A stretch of 64,000 nt of DNA, from contig NZ_FOZE01000001.1 in the NCBI RefSeq assembly GCF_900113225.1, positions 558,001 to 622,000 of the forward strand. Direction: 5' to 3'. Shown here piece by piece: positions 17,509 through 25,412 of this stretch. Made by a program: the position numbers and the translations under genes. The stretch comes from Mitsuaria sp. PDC51. Its GTDB lineage: Bacteria > Pseudomonadota > Gammaproteobacteria > Burkholderiales > Burkholderiaceae_C. The notes below the pieces were generated by a model, which was not told the DNA's origin, did no database searches, and saw only the letters and a program-made list of their open reading frames with translations. The stretch's first letter is position 1, and each line of letters begins with the position of its first letter.

Positions 17509-18603
17509 ATGCAGTACCGCTTCCTCCCTTGGCTCATGCACGCGGGTCTCGCGCTCATCGCGGCTGGCGCCCAGGCCCAATCCAGCGTCACGATCTACGG
17601 CCGACTGAACGTCTCCCTCGAGCACGCCGATGCCGCCCGCGCGCCACGCGATCGCGCGGTCAACCGCGAGTCCAACAACCGCTCCGTCATCGGCTTTCGC
17701 GGCGCCGAGGACCTGGGCGACGGCTACCAGGCGGTGTTCCAGATCGAAGGCTCGCTGGCGCTCGACACCGGCGCCGGGACATCGCTCGCCAACCGCGACA
17801 CGCGCGTCGGCCTGCAGACGCCTTACGGGCTGGTCTTCGCCGGTCATTGGGGAACGCCGTATCTGCTGGCCACCAGCGCCCTCGACCCCTGGTACCCGAC
17901 CACCGCCGGCTGCATGGCGTTGATGGCCAACGGCTCCGCGCCCACCACCAACCACCTCGGCAACACCGCGTCCTTCGACCGGCGCCAGCAGAACATCGTC
18001 CAGTACTGGAGTCCGACCTGGCAGGGACTCACCGGACGCGTCGCCTACGCCCTCAACGACGGCGAGATTGGCCCCGGTGGCTCGAAGCCCGACCTGTGGT
18101 CCGCCTCGCTCAGTTGGGACGACGGCCCGTGGAACGTCTCCCTCGCGCACGAACAGCACCGCGGCTACCAGGGCCCTGGTCGCACGGACACGGCGACCAA
18201 ACTCGGCGCCGCGTATCGCGTCGGTCCGGCCCGCCTGACCGGCGCCATCGAGCGCCTCCGGTACGAGACGCCACTCGGCCCGTTGACCCGCACCGCGCTC
18301 TTCATGGCGGCCACCTGGCAGGTCGACCGCTTCAACCTGCGCGCGAGCTTCACCGACGCCGCCGACGGCAAGGGGCCGGCGGGCGCGCGGATCGGTTTCG
18401 TCTCGGCGGGCGACGCCACCGGTGCACGGCAATGGACGCTGGGCGCGGACTACACGCTCTCGCCGCGCACCGGCCTCTATGCGTATGTCTCGCGCATCGA
18501 CAACCAGGCCCGCGCGGCCTACGACTTCGCCATCAACCCGCTGGGCGTGGGCGCGGGGGAGAAGCCGACGGTGGTCGCGCTCGGACTGCGGCACGCGTTC
18601 TGA
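17509..18603 (+). CDS. Outer-membrane porin (Gram-negative general porin family)
   Basis: The 364-aa protein carries a signal peptide ending AGAQAQ, followed by SSVTIYGRLNVSLEH, the opening of betaproteobacterial trimeric porins. SVIGFRGAEDLGDGYQAVFQIE and a terminal Phe (LGLRHAF), the Bam recognition signal, are also typical. It would let small polar solutes diffuse across the outer membrane. The start at 17509 gives the standard signal peptide. Selectivity cannot be predicted. Confidence 0.93.
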   Translation: MQYRFLPWLMHAGLALIAAGAQAQSSVTIYGRLNVSLEHADAARAPRDRAVNRESNNRSVIGFRGAEDLGDGYQAVFQIEGSLALDTGAGTSLANRDTRVGLQTPYGLVFAGHWGTPYLLATSALDPWYPTTAGCMALMANGSAPTTNHLGNTASFDRRQQNIVQYWSPTWQGLTGRVAYALNDGEIGPGGSKPDLWSASLSWDDGPWNVSLAHEQHRGYQGPGRTDTATKLGAAYRVGPARLTGAIERLRYETPLGPLTRTALFMAATWQVDRFNLRASFTDAADGKGPAGARIGFVSAGDATGARQWTLGADYTLSPRTGLYAYVSRIDNQARAAYDFAINPLGVGAGEKPTVVALGLRHAF

Positions 18604-18781
18604 TTCGCTGATCCCGGATCGGGCGCACCCCACCGGCTCCGCGGCACCGATCGACGCAGGGCGTCGACCCTTCCGAGGGGCGTGAAAACTTGCCGGCATT
18701 CGGCCGCGTGAGGGTTTGCGGGCGGAGCGAGCCTCGGGCCGACGTGGACACTGGCCGCCCCGCATTGCCGACACGCAACCC

Positions 18782-19528
18782 ATGGCCCTCGTAGACACCG
18801 TCGTTTCGTTGATCCCCCTACTCGGGAAAGCCCCGCCGCCGATCGCCTACACCTTCGTCGAGCCCCGATATCAATGGGTCCCCGACGTGGCCTTGAAGAA
18901 GATTCACAGTCAGAAGGGCTTCCTGCTGGCCTGGCTCAGCCTCACCAATCTGTCTTCCGTCGTCCTCAGGAACGTGCGGATCAAACTGCCGTTCGCGCCC
19001 GAGTACGAGCCCAACGTCGAAGGCTCGAGCCGCTCCGTGGCCATGGCCGTGGCCTACGACCGCCCGGTCAGCGAGTTCCGGCTGGACAAGCTCGATCCGG
19101 ACGAGCAGCTGTTCATCGCGATCCATCTGCTCCCCGACGAAGCCCATCGATTCACGGAGCCGCAGGTCATCATCGGAGACCGGCTGTTGTCTCGGGGCAT
19201 GCGTACTGCGGGCTTCGTCAAGCGATCGCCCGGGGAGGCGCTCCTGATGACGGCCGCCATCGGGAGCGTGGTGGCTGCGGCCGCCATGGCGGGCTTCCTG
19301 CTCTACCGGACCCTTCATCCCGATGCCGGCACCTTGGCGATCGAGGCCGCTGTGGCGACGCTCCAGCACCGAGGCTGCGTGTTCAAGTCCTTTCCCGCGA
19401 CCATGGTCAACGACACCCTGCTGGCGAAGCACGAGCGGGACGAGGCCTTTCTGTTGCACATCAACCAGGTGGTGACGCGCAAGGACCTGCTTGCGAAGGA
19501 GCAGGTCGTGCTCTGCGTGAGCCAGTGA
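18782..19528 (+). CDS. Protein of unknown function with one membrane span
   Basis: The 248-aa product is not recognised. Residues about 40-135 look like a beta-rich domain (LAWLSLTNLSSVVLRNVRIKL, DKLDPDEQLFIAIHLLP). A transmembrane helix follows at about residues 158-180 (MTAAIGSVVAAAAMAGFLLY), and the C-terminal 65 residues contain a repeated Cys (RGCVFKS, VVLCVSQ). The topology suggests an inner-membrane anchor in the middle of the chain. Start at 18782 was preferred over an upstream in-frame codon that gives an Arg-rich, nonglobular head. Confidence 0.65.
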   Translation: MALVDTVVSLIPLLGKAPPPIAYTFVEPRYQWVPDVALKKIHSQKGFLLAWLSLTNLSSVVLRNVRIKLPFAPEYEPNVEGSSRSVAMAVAYDRPVSEFRLDKLDPDEQLFIAIHLLPDEAHRFTEPQVIIGDRLLSRGMRTAGFVKRSPGEALLMTAAIGSVVAAAAMAGFLLYRTLHPDAGTLAIEAAVATLQHRGCVFKSFPATMVNDTLLAKHERDEAFLLHINQVVTRKDLLAKEQVVLCVSQ

Positions 19529-19637
19529 GCGCCTCGGGCGGCCCCTGTCCCTCATTGCGGCCAGGCATATCCATATGCGGGGGAATGCCGACGACTGGTG
19601 GCAACATCGGCCCCTCCTACGAACAACGAGGGGCCTC

Positions 19638-20429
19638 ATGAAAGCCTTCCGCACTTCCCTGATCGCCGCCGCGCTGCTCGCCGGCGCTTCCCTCGCGGCC
19701 CAGGCCGCCGACCTGCTCGACGACGTGAAGTCGCGCGGCACGCTGCGGGTGGCCGTCGAGGGCACCTACCCGCCGTTCAACTTCAAGGACGCCAAGGGCC
19801 AGCTCGACGGCTTCGACGTCGACATCGCCAAGGCGATCGCCGCCAAGCTGGGCGTGAAGCCGGAATTCACCACCACCGAATGGAGCGGCATCCTCGCCGG
19901 CCTGCAGGCGGGCAAGTACGACGTCATCGTCAACCAGGTCGCCGCCACCGACGAGCGCCGCAAGACCTTCGACTTCAGCGCGCCCTACGTCACCTCCTAT
20001 CCGCAACTGATCGTGCGCGCCAACGAGACCCGGCCGCTGCAGTCGCCGGCCGACCTCAAGGGCAAGAAGATCGGCGTCGGCCAGGGCAGCAACTTCGCCG
20101 ACCTGGCCAAGACCTGGGACGGCGCCGAGGTGCGCACCTATCCCGGCGCCACCGAGTACCTGCAGGACCTGGCCACCGGCCGCATCGACGCCGCGCTCAA
20201 CGACAGCCTGCTCATCCCCTACCTGAAGGAGAAGACCAAGCTGCCGATCAAGGCCGGCGCCGCCATCGGCAAGCCCGCCACCAACGCGATCCCGTTCCGC
20301 AAGGGCAGCCCGAAGTTCCAGGCCGCCATCGACAAGGCGATCGCCGATCTCCAGGCCGACGGCACCTACGCCCGGATCTCGACCAAGTGGTTCGAGCGCG
20401 ACGTGAGCAAGCCCATCGACAACAAGTGA
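19638..20429 (+). CDS. Amino-acid ABC transporter substrate-binding protein (FliY/cystine type)
   Basis: The 263-aa periplasmic protein has a signal peptide (MKAFRTSLIAAALLAGASLA...QA) and the family-3 solute-binding signature GFDVDIAKAIAAKLG after RVAVEGTYPPFNF. The pattern GKYDVIVNQVAATDERRK and YPQLIVRANE resembles FliY/TcyA cystine binders. No permease or ATPase lies beside it. A YecS-like permease occurs 19 kb away at 39.5 kb, but a link is only a guess. The gene converges with the C39 exporter over a repeat. Confidence 0.9.
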   Translation: MKAFRTSLIAAALLAGASLAAQAADLLDDVKSRGTLRVAVEGTYPPFNFKDAKGQLDGFDVDIAKAIAAKLGVKPEFTTTEWSGILAGLQAGKYDVIVNQVAATDERRKTFDFSAPYVTSYPQLIVRANETRPLQSPADLKGKKIGVGQGSNFADLAKTWDGAEVRTYPGATEYLQDLATGRIDAALNDSLLIPYLKEKTKLPIKAGAAIGKPATNAIPFRKGSPKFQAAIDKAIADLQADGTYARISTKWFERDVSKPIDNK

Positions 20430-20476
20430 TCCCTGGCCGGCGCGCGGTCCACGCCGCCTGCCGGCCGGCGCCGGCC

Positions 20477-20566
20477 GTCGCTCAATTGGCTGTCGTTCAG
20501 GTGGCCGTCGCTCCGGTCACCATCGCTCGGGTGCCCATCGCTCAAATGGTCATCGCTCAGGTGGCC
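20477..20566. repeat. Imperfect 15-bp tandem repeat, six units
   Basis: Six consecutive 15-base units share the core (A/G)TCG(C/T)TC followed by a variable GGT-rich half, for example GTCGTTCAGGTGGCC and ATCGCTCAGGTGGCC. They lie between the stop of the binding-protein gene and the C-terminus of the convergent C39 exporter, whose stop codon is inside the last unit. Copy-number change would alter the exporter's last residues or the intergenic spacing. Confidence 0.8.
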
Positions 20567-22674
20567 AGCGTGTCTCTCACCGCCGGGCGCGGCAGTTCGT
20601 CGACTGCGCCGCCCTCCAGCACGATCACCCGCTCCGCGGCCGCGATCGTGTCCGGCCGGTGCGCGATCATCAATCGCGTCAGCGGCAACCGGGCCAGGTT
20701 GGCGGTCACCGCGCGCTCCCGGGTGACGTCGAGGTGGCTGGTCGCCTCGTCGAGCGCCAGGATCCTCGGCCGCCGATAGATCGCCCGCGCCAGCAGCAGC
20801 CGCTGCTTCTGCCCCCCCGACAGGCCGCTGCCCAGGTCCCCGACCAGGGTCTGGTAGCCCATCGGCATCCGGCAGATGTCCTCGTGGATCTGCGCGAGCA
20901 TCGCGGCGGCCTGCACCCGCTCCGGATCGGGCTGCGTGTCGAAGCAGGCGATGTTGTCCGCGAGCGAGCCGGTCAGCAGCACATCCTCCTGCATCACCGT
21001 GCCGATCTGCCGGCGCACGTTCCTCAATCCGAGCTGCCGCATCGGCATGCCGCCGTAGCGCACCTCGCCCTCCTCGGGCGCCAGCAGCCCCAGCAGCACC
21101 TTCAGCAGCGTCGTCTTGCCCGAGCCGCTCGGGCCGGTGATCGCGATGCTCTGGCCGGCAGGCACCGTCAGGTTCACGTGGCGCAGGATCCAGGGCTCGC
21201 GCTCGCCGTAGCGGAAGCTGACGTCGCGCAGTTCCAGGCTGGCCTCCAGGTGCGCGAGGTCATGGTCCGGCACCTCGTCGGGTTCGGGCGGCTCGAGCGC
21301 GATGTCGGCCAGGCGTTCGGCATGCAGGCCCAGCATCCGCAGTTCCACCGCGTAGTTGATCAGCGCCGACACGCGGCCGGTGAACTGGCCCTTGTAGCTG
21401 AGGAACGCGAACAGCATGCCCACCGTCATCGTGACCGTGCCGGCCTGTTGCCCGTCCAGGATGAGCCCGGCGCCGAGGAACAGCACCAGCAGGTTCTCCA
21501 CGCCGAAGAGGAAGGTGTTGGCGGTGCTCATCGCCATCGACAGCTTGGCGGTGCGGACATCGCGGTTCTGGACCTCGACGATCAGGTTCTGCCATTGCGC
21601 GCGCCGCTCCTGCTCGCGGCCAAAGAGCTTCAGGGGCGTCATCGCCCGCAGGGTCTCGAGGAAGTGCGTGCTTTCCCGCGCGGCGACGACCAGCCGTTCG
21701 GCGGCCGCGTCGCGCAGCGGCCGGTAGGCGGCCCAGCGCAGCAGGCCGTACAGCAGCACGGCGGCGATCACGACCAGCGCCAGCGGCCAGGCATAGATCA
21801 GCATCATGACCAGCGCGGCCACACCCATCAGGCCGTCGAGGAGGGCCTCGATCGCGGCGGTGGTCAGCGTCTTTTGGATCGCGTCGACCGCACCGAAGCG
21901 CGAGGTGATGTCGCCGAGGTGGCGCCGCTCGAAGAATCCAACCGGCAGCCGCAGCAGATGCGCGAAGGTGTTGCCCCGCCATTGCAGCGACAGCGTCTGC
22001 GTCAGCAGGACCAGCATCCACGAACGCGCCAGGCCGAGCGCCGTCTGGGTCACCAGCAGCAGGCCGAAGCCGATCAGGAGCACCTTGAGCAGGTCGCGGT
22101 CGCCCGAGGTGAGGACGTCGTCGATGATGAGCTGGTTGCACAGCGGCGCGACGATCGCGAACAGCTCCAGCACCAGCGCGACGAGCAGGATCTGCACCAG
22201 CGATCGACGCAGGCCGAGCACCTTGCCGGTGAGCGCTGCGAGCGAGACCCGCGGCGGCGGCGCGGCGGGCTTGAAGTCGGCGTTGGGCGTCAGTTCGACG
22301 GCGACGCCGGTGAAATGCGCGGAGACCTCGTCCAGGCTCAGCCGGCGCTCGCCGACGGCCGGGTCGAGCACGGTCACGCTGCCGCGGCGGACCCGGGCCA
22401 GCACCACGAAGTGGTTCATGTCCCAGTGCAGGATGCAGGGCAGCGACAGCTTGGCGAGGAAGGGCAGGTCCAGCTTCAGCGGCCGGCCGGAGAAACCAAT
22501 GCCCGCAGCCACCTCCAGCAGGTCGCGCAGCTTCATGCCCTTGAGCGCGACCGGGAAGCGCCGGCGCAGGTCCTGCAGCGTCGTGGCCTGGCCATGGGCC
22601 GTCGCGATCATCGCCAGGCAGGCCAAGCCGCATTCGGCCACCTCGGATTGAAGGATCGGGGTGGGCCGGGTCAT
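20557..22674 (-). CDS. C39-peptidase ABC exporter for a double-glycine peptide (CvaB-like)
   Basis: The 705-aa protein is a peptidase-containing ABC transporter: it cuts the leader of a small peptide after Gly-Gly and exports the mature part. The C39 domain (about residues 5-125) has Gln9, catalytic Cys15 in EVAECGLACLAM, His88 in HWDMNHFVVL and Asp104 in VLDPA. Transmembrane helices cover roughly 160-440. The nucleotide-binding domain has Walker A GPSGSGKTTLL (about 510), signature LSGGQKQR (about 620) and Walker B ILALDEATSHLD. Its start overlaps the upstream 247-aa gene by 4 bases. With the adaptor and precursor upstream it forms a complete peptide export locus; the outer-membrane TolC would come from elsewhere. 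Confidence 0.93.
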   Translation of the reverse strand: MTRPTPILQSEVAECGLACLAMIATAHGQATTLQDLRRRFPVALKGMKLRDLLEVAAGIGFSGRPLKLDLPFLAKLSLPCILHWDMNHFVVLARVRRGSVTVLDPAVGERRLSLDEVSAHFTGVAVELTPNADFKPAAPPPRVSLAALTGKVLGLRRSLVQILLVALVLELFAIVAPLCNQLIIDDVLTSGDRDLLKVLLIGFGLLLVTQTALGLARSWMLVLLTQTLSLQWRGNTFAHLLRLPVGFFERRHLGDITSRFGAVDAIQKTLTTAAIEALLDGLMGVAALVMMLIYAWPLALVVIAAVLLYGLLRWAAYRPLRDAAAERLVVAARESTHFLETLRAMTPLKLFGREQERRAQWQNLIVEVQNRDVRTAKLSMAMSTANTFLFGVENLLVLFLGAGLILDGQQAGTVTMTVGMLFAFLSYKGQFTGRVSALINYAVELRMLGLHAERLADIALEPPEPDEVPDHDLAHLEASLELRDVSFRYGEREPWILRHVNLTVPAGQSIAITGPSGSGKTTLLKVLLGLLAPEEGEVRYGGMPMRQLGLRNVRRQIGTVMQEDVLLTGSLADNIACFDTQPDPERVQAAAMLAQIHEDICRMPMGYQTLVGDLGSGLSGGQKQRLLLARAIYRRPRILALDEATSHLDVTRERAVTANLARLPLTRLMIAHRPDTIAAAERVIVLEGGAVDELPRPAVRDTLAT

Positions 22675-23414
22675 GAATCCTCCTGCCGCACGACGATGAC
22701 GTACGAGCCGCCGCCCGGCGTCACCGTGACCTCATGGACCTGTTCCTCCAGAGGCACGACCACCGCGGGGCCGCGGGCGGTCCGCCGGACCTCGAGGTTC
22801 ACGGGCGCGCCGCTGGCATCGCGTCCGGTCACGGTCAGCGCATCGTCGAGCGGCAGGAAGGTCACATCGGCGCACTGCAGGTCTCGCGCTTGCAGCGCCT
22901 GCAGCCAGCCCTGGGCCTTGAACATGGCCACCGCCTGTGCGCAGGCCTCGCGGAGCAGGTCGACTGGGTAGCGGTCATCGGCGCGCGGGGCGATCGCAAT
23001 CCAGTATTCGAGCGACACGCTGCCTTTCGGCCGATTGACGACGAATCGGGCCTTCGCGGCGTCGACCGCGAATGCGGCGGGCAACGGGGCCCATCCTTTT
23101 CTTGTCGGGATGGGAATGAGGGTGTCGGCGTCCTCGACCGCGAGCGCGAGCTGCTCGAAGGAGAAGTTGGCGGGATCCGATGGCAGCAGGCGCAGGTACC
23201 ACTGCACCCGGTCCTGCGGGCCCGGGTAGGACTTGACGAAGGCCAGAGCCTGGCCCGCCCCGCGAAAGGGAATGTGATGCCGATGGACGGACTGTCCGGA
23301 GATCTCAGACCGGGGGAGCGGGATCGGGTCCCGGAGCTCGGGCTCGGCCGAAGCGCCGCCGAGGACCGCGAATCCGATCAGCCCGAGCAGGCCGGTGAAC
23401 AGGGTGCGTTTCAT
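22671..23414 (-). CDS. Exported protein of unknown function in the peptide export locus
   Basis: The 247-aa product has a signal peptide (MKRTLFTGLLGLIGFAVLGG) and a periplasmic domain of unrecognised family. Two cysteines (REACAQAV, LQCADVTF) could form a disulfide. The C-terminal part (VPLEEQVHEVTVTPGGGSYVIVV) looks like beta strands. It overlaps the C39 exporter by 4 bases, so the two are co-translated and it very probably serves the same pathway. A role in immunity, folding of the peptide or periplasmic delivery is possible; none is shown by sequence. Confidence 0.7.
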   Translation of the reverse strand: MKRTLFTGLLGLIGFAVLGGASAEPELRDPIPLPRSEISGQSVHRHHIPFRGAGQALAFVKSYPGPQDRVQWYLRLLPSDPANFSFEQLALAVEDADTLIPIPTRKGWAPLPAAFAVDAAKARFVVNRPKGSVSLEYWIAIAPRADDRYPVDLLREACAQAVAMFKAQGWLQALQARDLQCADVTFLPLDDALTVTGRDASGAPVNLEVRRTARGPAVVVPLEEQVHEVTVTPGGGSYVIVVRQEDS

Positions 23415-23455
23415 TGCTGGAGGCTGTCATGCGCCGTCGCGGCGCGACGCTGTGA

Positions 23456-23483
23456 GCGGCCGGCCACGGTGGTGGCCGGCCGC
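23456..23483 (-). terminator. Perfect 12-bp hairpin between the precursor gene and exporter genes
   Basis: Arms GCGGCCGGCCAC and GTGGCCGGCCGC pair perfectly around a 4-base loop, 38 bases after the precursor stop codon and 41 before the next start. No T tract follows on the minus strand. In microcin operons such a structure after the precursor often limits read-through so that the peptide is made in excess over its exporter; that role here is inferred. Confidence 0.55.
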
Positions 23484-23521
23484 GGGTGAGGTCGAGTCAA
23501 CGCAAGGTCTGGGCAGGCGCA

Positions 23522-23671
23522 TCAGCTGATGCGCGCCGCCGCCGGGCCGACCAGCCCGAAGTGCGCGCCGAGGTAGGACGCGGCGCAGCGGACCATGAAC
23601 TTGGCGAACTTGGACAGGAATCCGCCGCCGCCATGCACTTGATCGATCTCGTCTTGGGTCAGTTCCGTCAT
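23522..23671 (-). CDS. Class II microcin-like precursor with double-glycine leader
   Basis: The 49-aa peptide has a 15-residue leader, MTELTQDEIDQVHGG. Counting back from the Gly-Gly it shows the canonical pattern: Leu at -12, Thr at -11, Glu at -8, Ile at -7, Val at -4 and Gly-Gly at -2/-1. C39 cleavage would release a 34-residue core that begins GGFLSKFAKFM, carries about five basic residues (Lys21, Lys24, Arg28, His37, Arg47) and no acidic residue, has one Cys (29), and can form an amphipathic helix followed by a Gly/Ala-rich hydrophobic end. The start ATG at 23669-23671 is preceded by GGAG 7 bases upstream. It lies between the adaptor and exporter genes. Cationic antimicrobial or signalling activity is inferred. 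Confidence 0.87.
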   Translation of the reverse strand: MTELTQDEIDQVHGGGGFLSKFAKFMVRCAASYLGAHFGLVGPAAARIS

Positions 23672-23758
23672 TTCAATCTCCGTCAGTTGAAGGGCCGAGA
23701 ACGGTCGGCCGCCGTTTCCCCAGCGTCGATCACTCGCCGCCGGAAGATCGATGTCCCG

Positions 23759-25033
23759 CTAGATCCGCCTGGCCGTCGCCAGCAGCGGTTCCAGCAGCCA
23801 CTCCCAGATGCGCCGGTGCTCCAGCGTCACGTCGGCGTCGAGCGCCATGCCGGCGCGCAGCGGCAGATCGCGGCCATACGCGGCGATCGCCTGGCGCTCC
23901 AGGCGCACGTCGATGCGGTACAGCGGCTCGTTGGCCTGGGCCGCGCTGACCAGCGCCTGCGCCTGTCCGGACGGCAGGTCCTGCGGCGCGATCGGCGTCG
24001 GGCTGACGTGGGCCACCTGGCCCAGCGCCATGCCGAACTTCTGGTACGGGTAGGCCGCGTAGCGCAGCCAGACCTGCTGTCCGGGCTGGATGAAGCCGAC
24101 CGTGCGGCTCGGGGCATAGAGCTGCGCCACCAGCACGTCGGCGTCCGTCGTCGCGGCGCTGACCGGCGTCAGCGTCACCAGGGTCTGGCCGGCCTGCACC
24201 GCCTGGCCCGCATGCAGCGGCAGCGCGCTGACGCGGCCATCGCGCGGCGCCGTCACCTCCAGACCGGCCCGGGCCTCGAGCTCCGCGCGCTCCTGCTCGA
24301 GTTGCGCCGCGGCCCGGTCCAGCTGCGCCAGCGAGGTCGCCAGCGTCGTCGGGATCGCGACGAGTTCCGCCTCGATGGCGCGCGCCTCGCGGCTCAGGTT
24401 CTCGACCGACCGCTGCGCGCCGCGTTCCCGCGCCCGCAGGTCGAGCAGTTCCTCGTCCCGTTGCTGCACCTGGGTGTCGGGCACGAAGCCGTTCTCGGCC
24501 AGGGCGGCGTAACGCGACCGGCTGCGCTGCGCCAGCGCGACGCGGGCGCGTACCATGTCCAGCTCCTCGCCCGCCTGCGTCGCCTCCAGGCGCAGGCTGC
24601 GCAGGCGGTCGCTGAGCGTGTCCTGCCTGTCCCCGGCCTGGCGACGCTGCAGCTGGCGCTCGGTCTCCAGGCTGCCGGCGCGCGTCTGGATCGCGCGCAG
24701 GTTGAGCGCGGTCATGTCGCTGCCGTCCACCCGGCGCTCGCTGCGCACCCGCAGCAGCGGCTGGCCCTGGCGCACCTCGTCGTCCTCGCCGACGAGCACC
24801 GCCTCGACCTGCCCCGCCAGCGGCGAGGACACCTGCAGCAGTCCGCCCACCGGCATCAGCAGTCCCGGCACGCGGGCCTTGCGCGAGACCTGGCCGATCA
24901 GCGCGAAAGCGATCAGCGCGGTCGCCAGCAGCACCGCCACCGCGGCCACCACCTGGAAGGCCGGCCGCTGCGCGACGCGGATGGTGCCCATCCATGGCGC
25001 TTGCTGGAACTCCTGGACCGCCGCTCGAAACAT
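23759..25033 (-). CDS. HlyD/CvaA-family periplasmic adaptor for peptide export
   Basis: The 424-aa membrane fusion protein links an inner-membrane peptide exporter to an outer-membrane channel. It has a short cytoplasmic N-terminus (MFRAAVQEFQQAPWMGTIR), one transmembrane helix (about residues 30-50), a first lipoyl half (LLQVSSPLAGQVEAVLVGE), a coiled-coil hairpin of about 180 residues, the second lipoyl half (APRDGRVSALPLHAGQAVQ) and a beta-barrel region (FIQPGQQVWLRYAAYPYQKFG) shared with CvaA-type proteins. The start at 25033 has AAGGAG 6 bases upstream and excludes a long Arg-rich extension. The precursor gene follows 87 bases later. Confidence 0.92.
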   Translation of the reverse strand: MFRAAVQEFQQAPWMGTIRVAQRPAFQVVAAVAVLLATALIAFALIGQVSRKARVPGLLMPVGGLLQVSSPLAGQVEAVLVGEDDEVRQGQPLLRVRSERRVDGSDMTALNLRAIQTRAGSLETERQLQRRQAGDRQDTLSDRLRSLRLEATQAGEELDMVRARVALAQRSRSRYAALAENGFVPDTQVQQRDEELLDLRARERGAQRSVENLSREARAIEAELVAIPTTLATSLAQLDRAAAQLEQERAELEARAGLEVTAPRDGRVSALPLHAGQAVQAGQTLVTLTPVSAATTDADVLVAQLYAPSRTVGFIQPGQQVWLRYAAYPYQKFGMALGQVAHVSPTPIAPQDLPSGQAQALVSAAQANEPLYRIDVRLERQAIAAYGRDLPLRAGMALDADVTLEHRRIWEWLLEPLLATARRI

Positions 25034-25412
25034 GTGCCGCTCCTTCGCCGATGACGCCGCTGGTGCGGCATGGAAAGGATTCTTTGGTGACCGCGGGCCT
25101 CGGCCGCGACGGCGACGGGGTGGCTCCGAATGAGGATTGATTTCGCCGCGGCGGCATGCACGGCGAACAGGACGGGCCTTCGGCTGACTCGCGTTGATCA
25201 GCCCACTGCCGGATGCAGGTGTATCGATGCTTCGATCTGTCGGTCGGCCCTGGCGAAGTGCTCCCGCATTTGCAGCAGTCTCCACAAGCTGTGGAAGGGG
25301 AGGCCGGGTGCATGCAGCTGCACGGCGTGATCGAAATCGGCGCGCGATGTGGCGTGAGGCCCACGATGGCGGGGCGCCTGTCTACACTGGCGCCCCCGTT
25401 CCCGGACTCCCC
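25034..25412. other. Divergent intergenic region upstream of the microcin-like locus
   Basis: These 379 bases separate the minus-strand adaptor gene from the plus-strand methyltransferase and must hold both promoters. I found no second double-glycine leader peptide in any frame I read by eye, and no clear -35/-10 pair or operator palindrome. Open frames crossing it are Arg/Pro-rich and look spurious. Confidence 0.5.

Noticed and set aside
11409-20430. Prophage or integrative element
   Set aside because: No integrase, phage structural or conjugation genes, and no second copy of the tRNA end was seen.
20659-22971. A 770-codon frame antisense to the C39 exporter
   Set aside because: It is a GC-rich shadow of the real gene, Gln/Arg/His-rich without domains, and the opposite strand has clear catalytic motifs.
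25034-25412. A second double-glycine precursor upstream of the adaptor gene
   Set aside because: All frames were read; none has a leader consensus or Gly-Gly in a short frame with a ribosome site.
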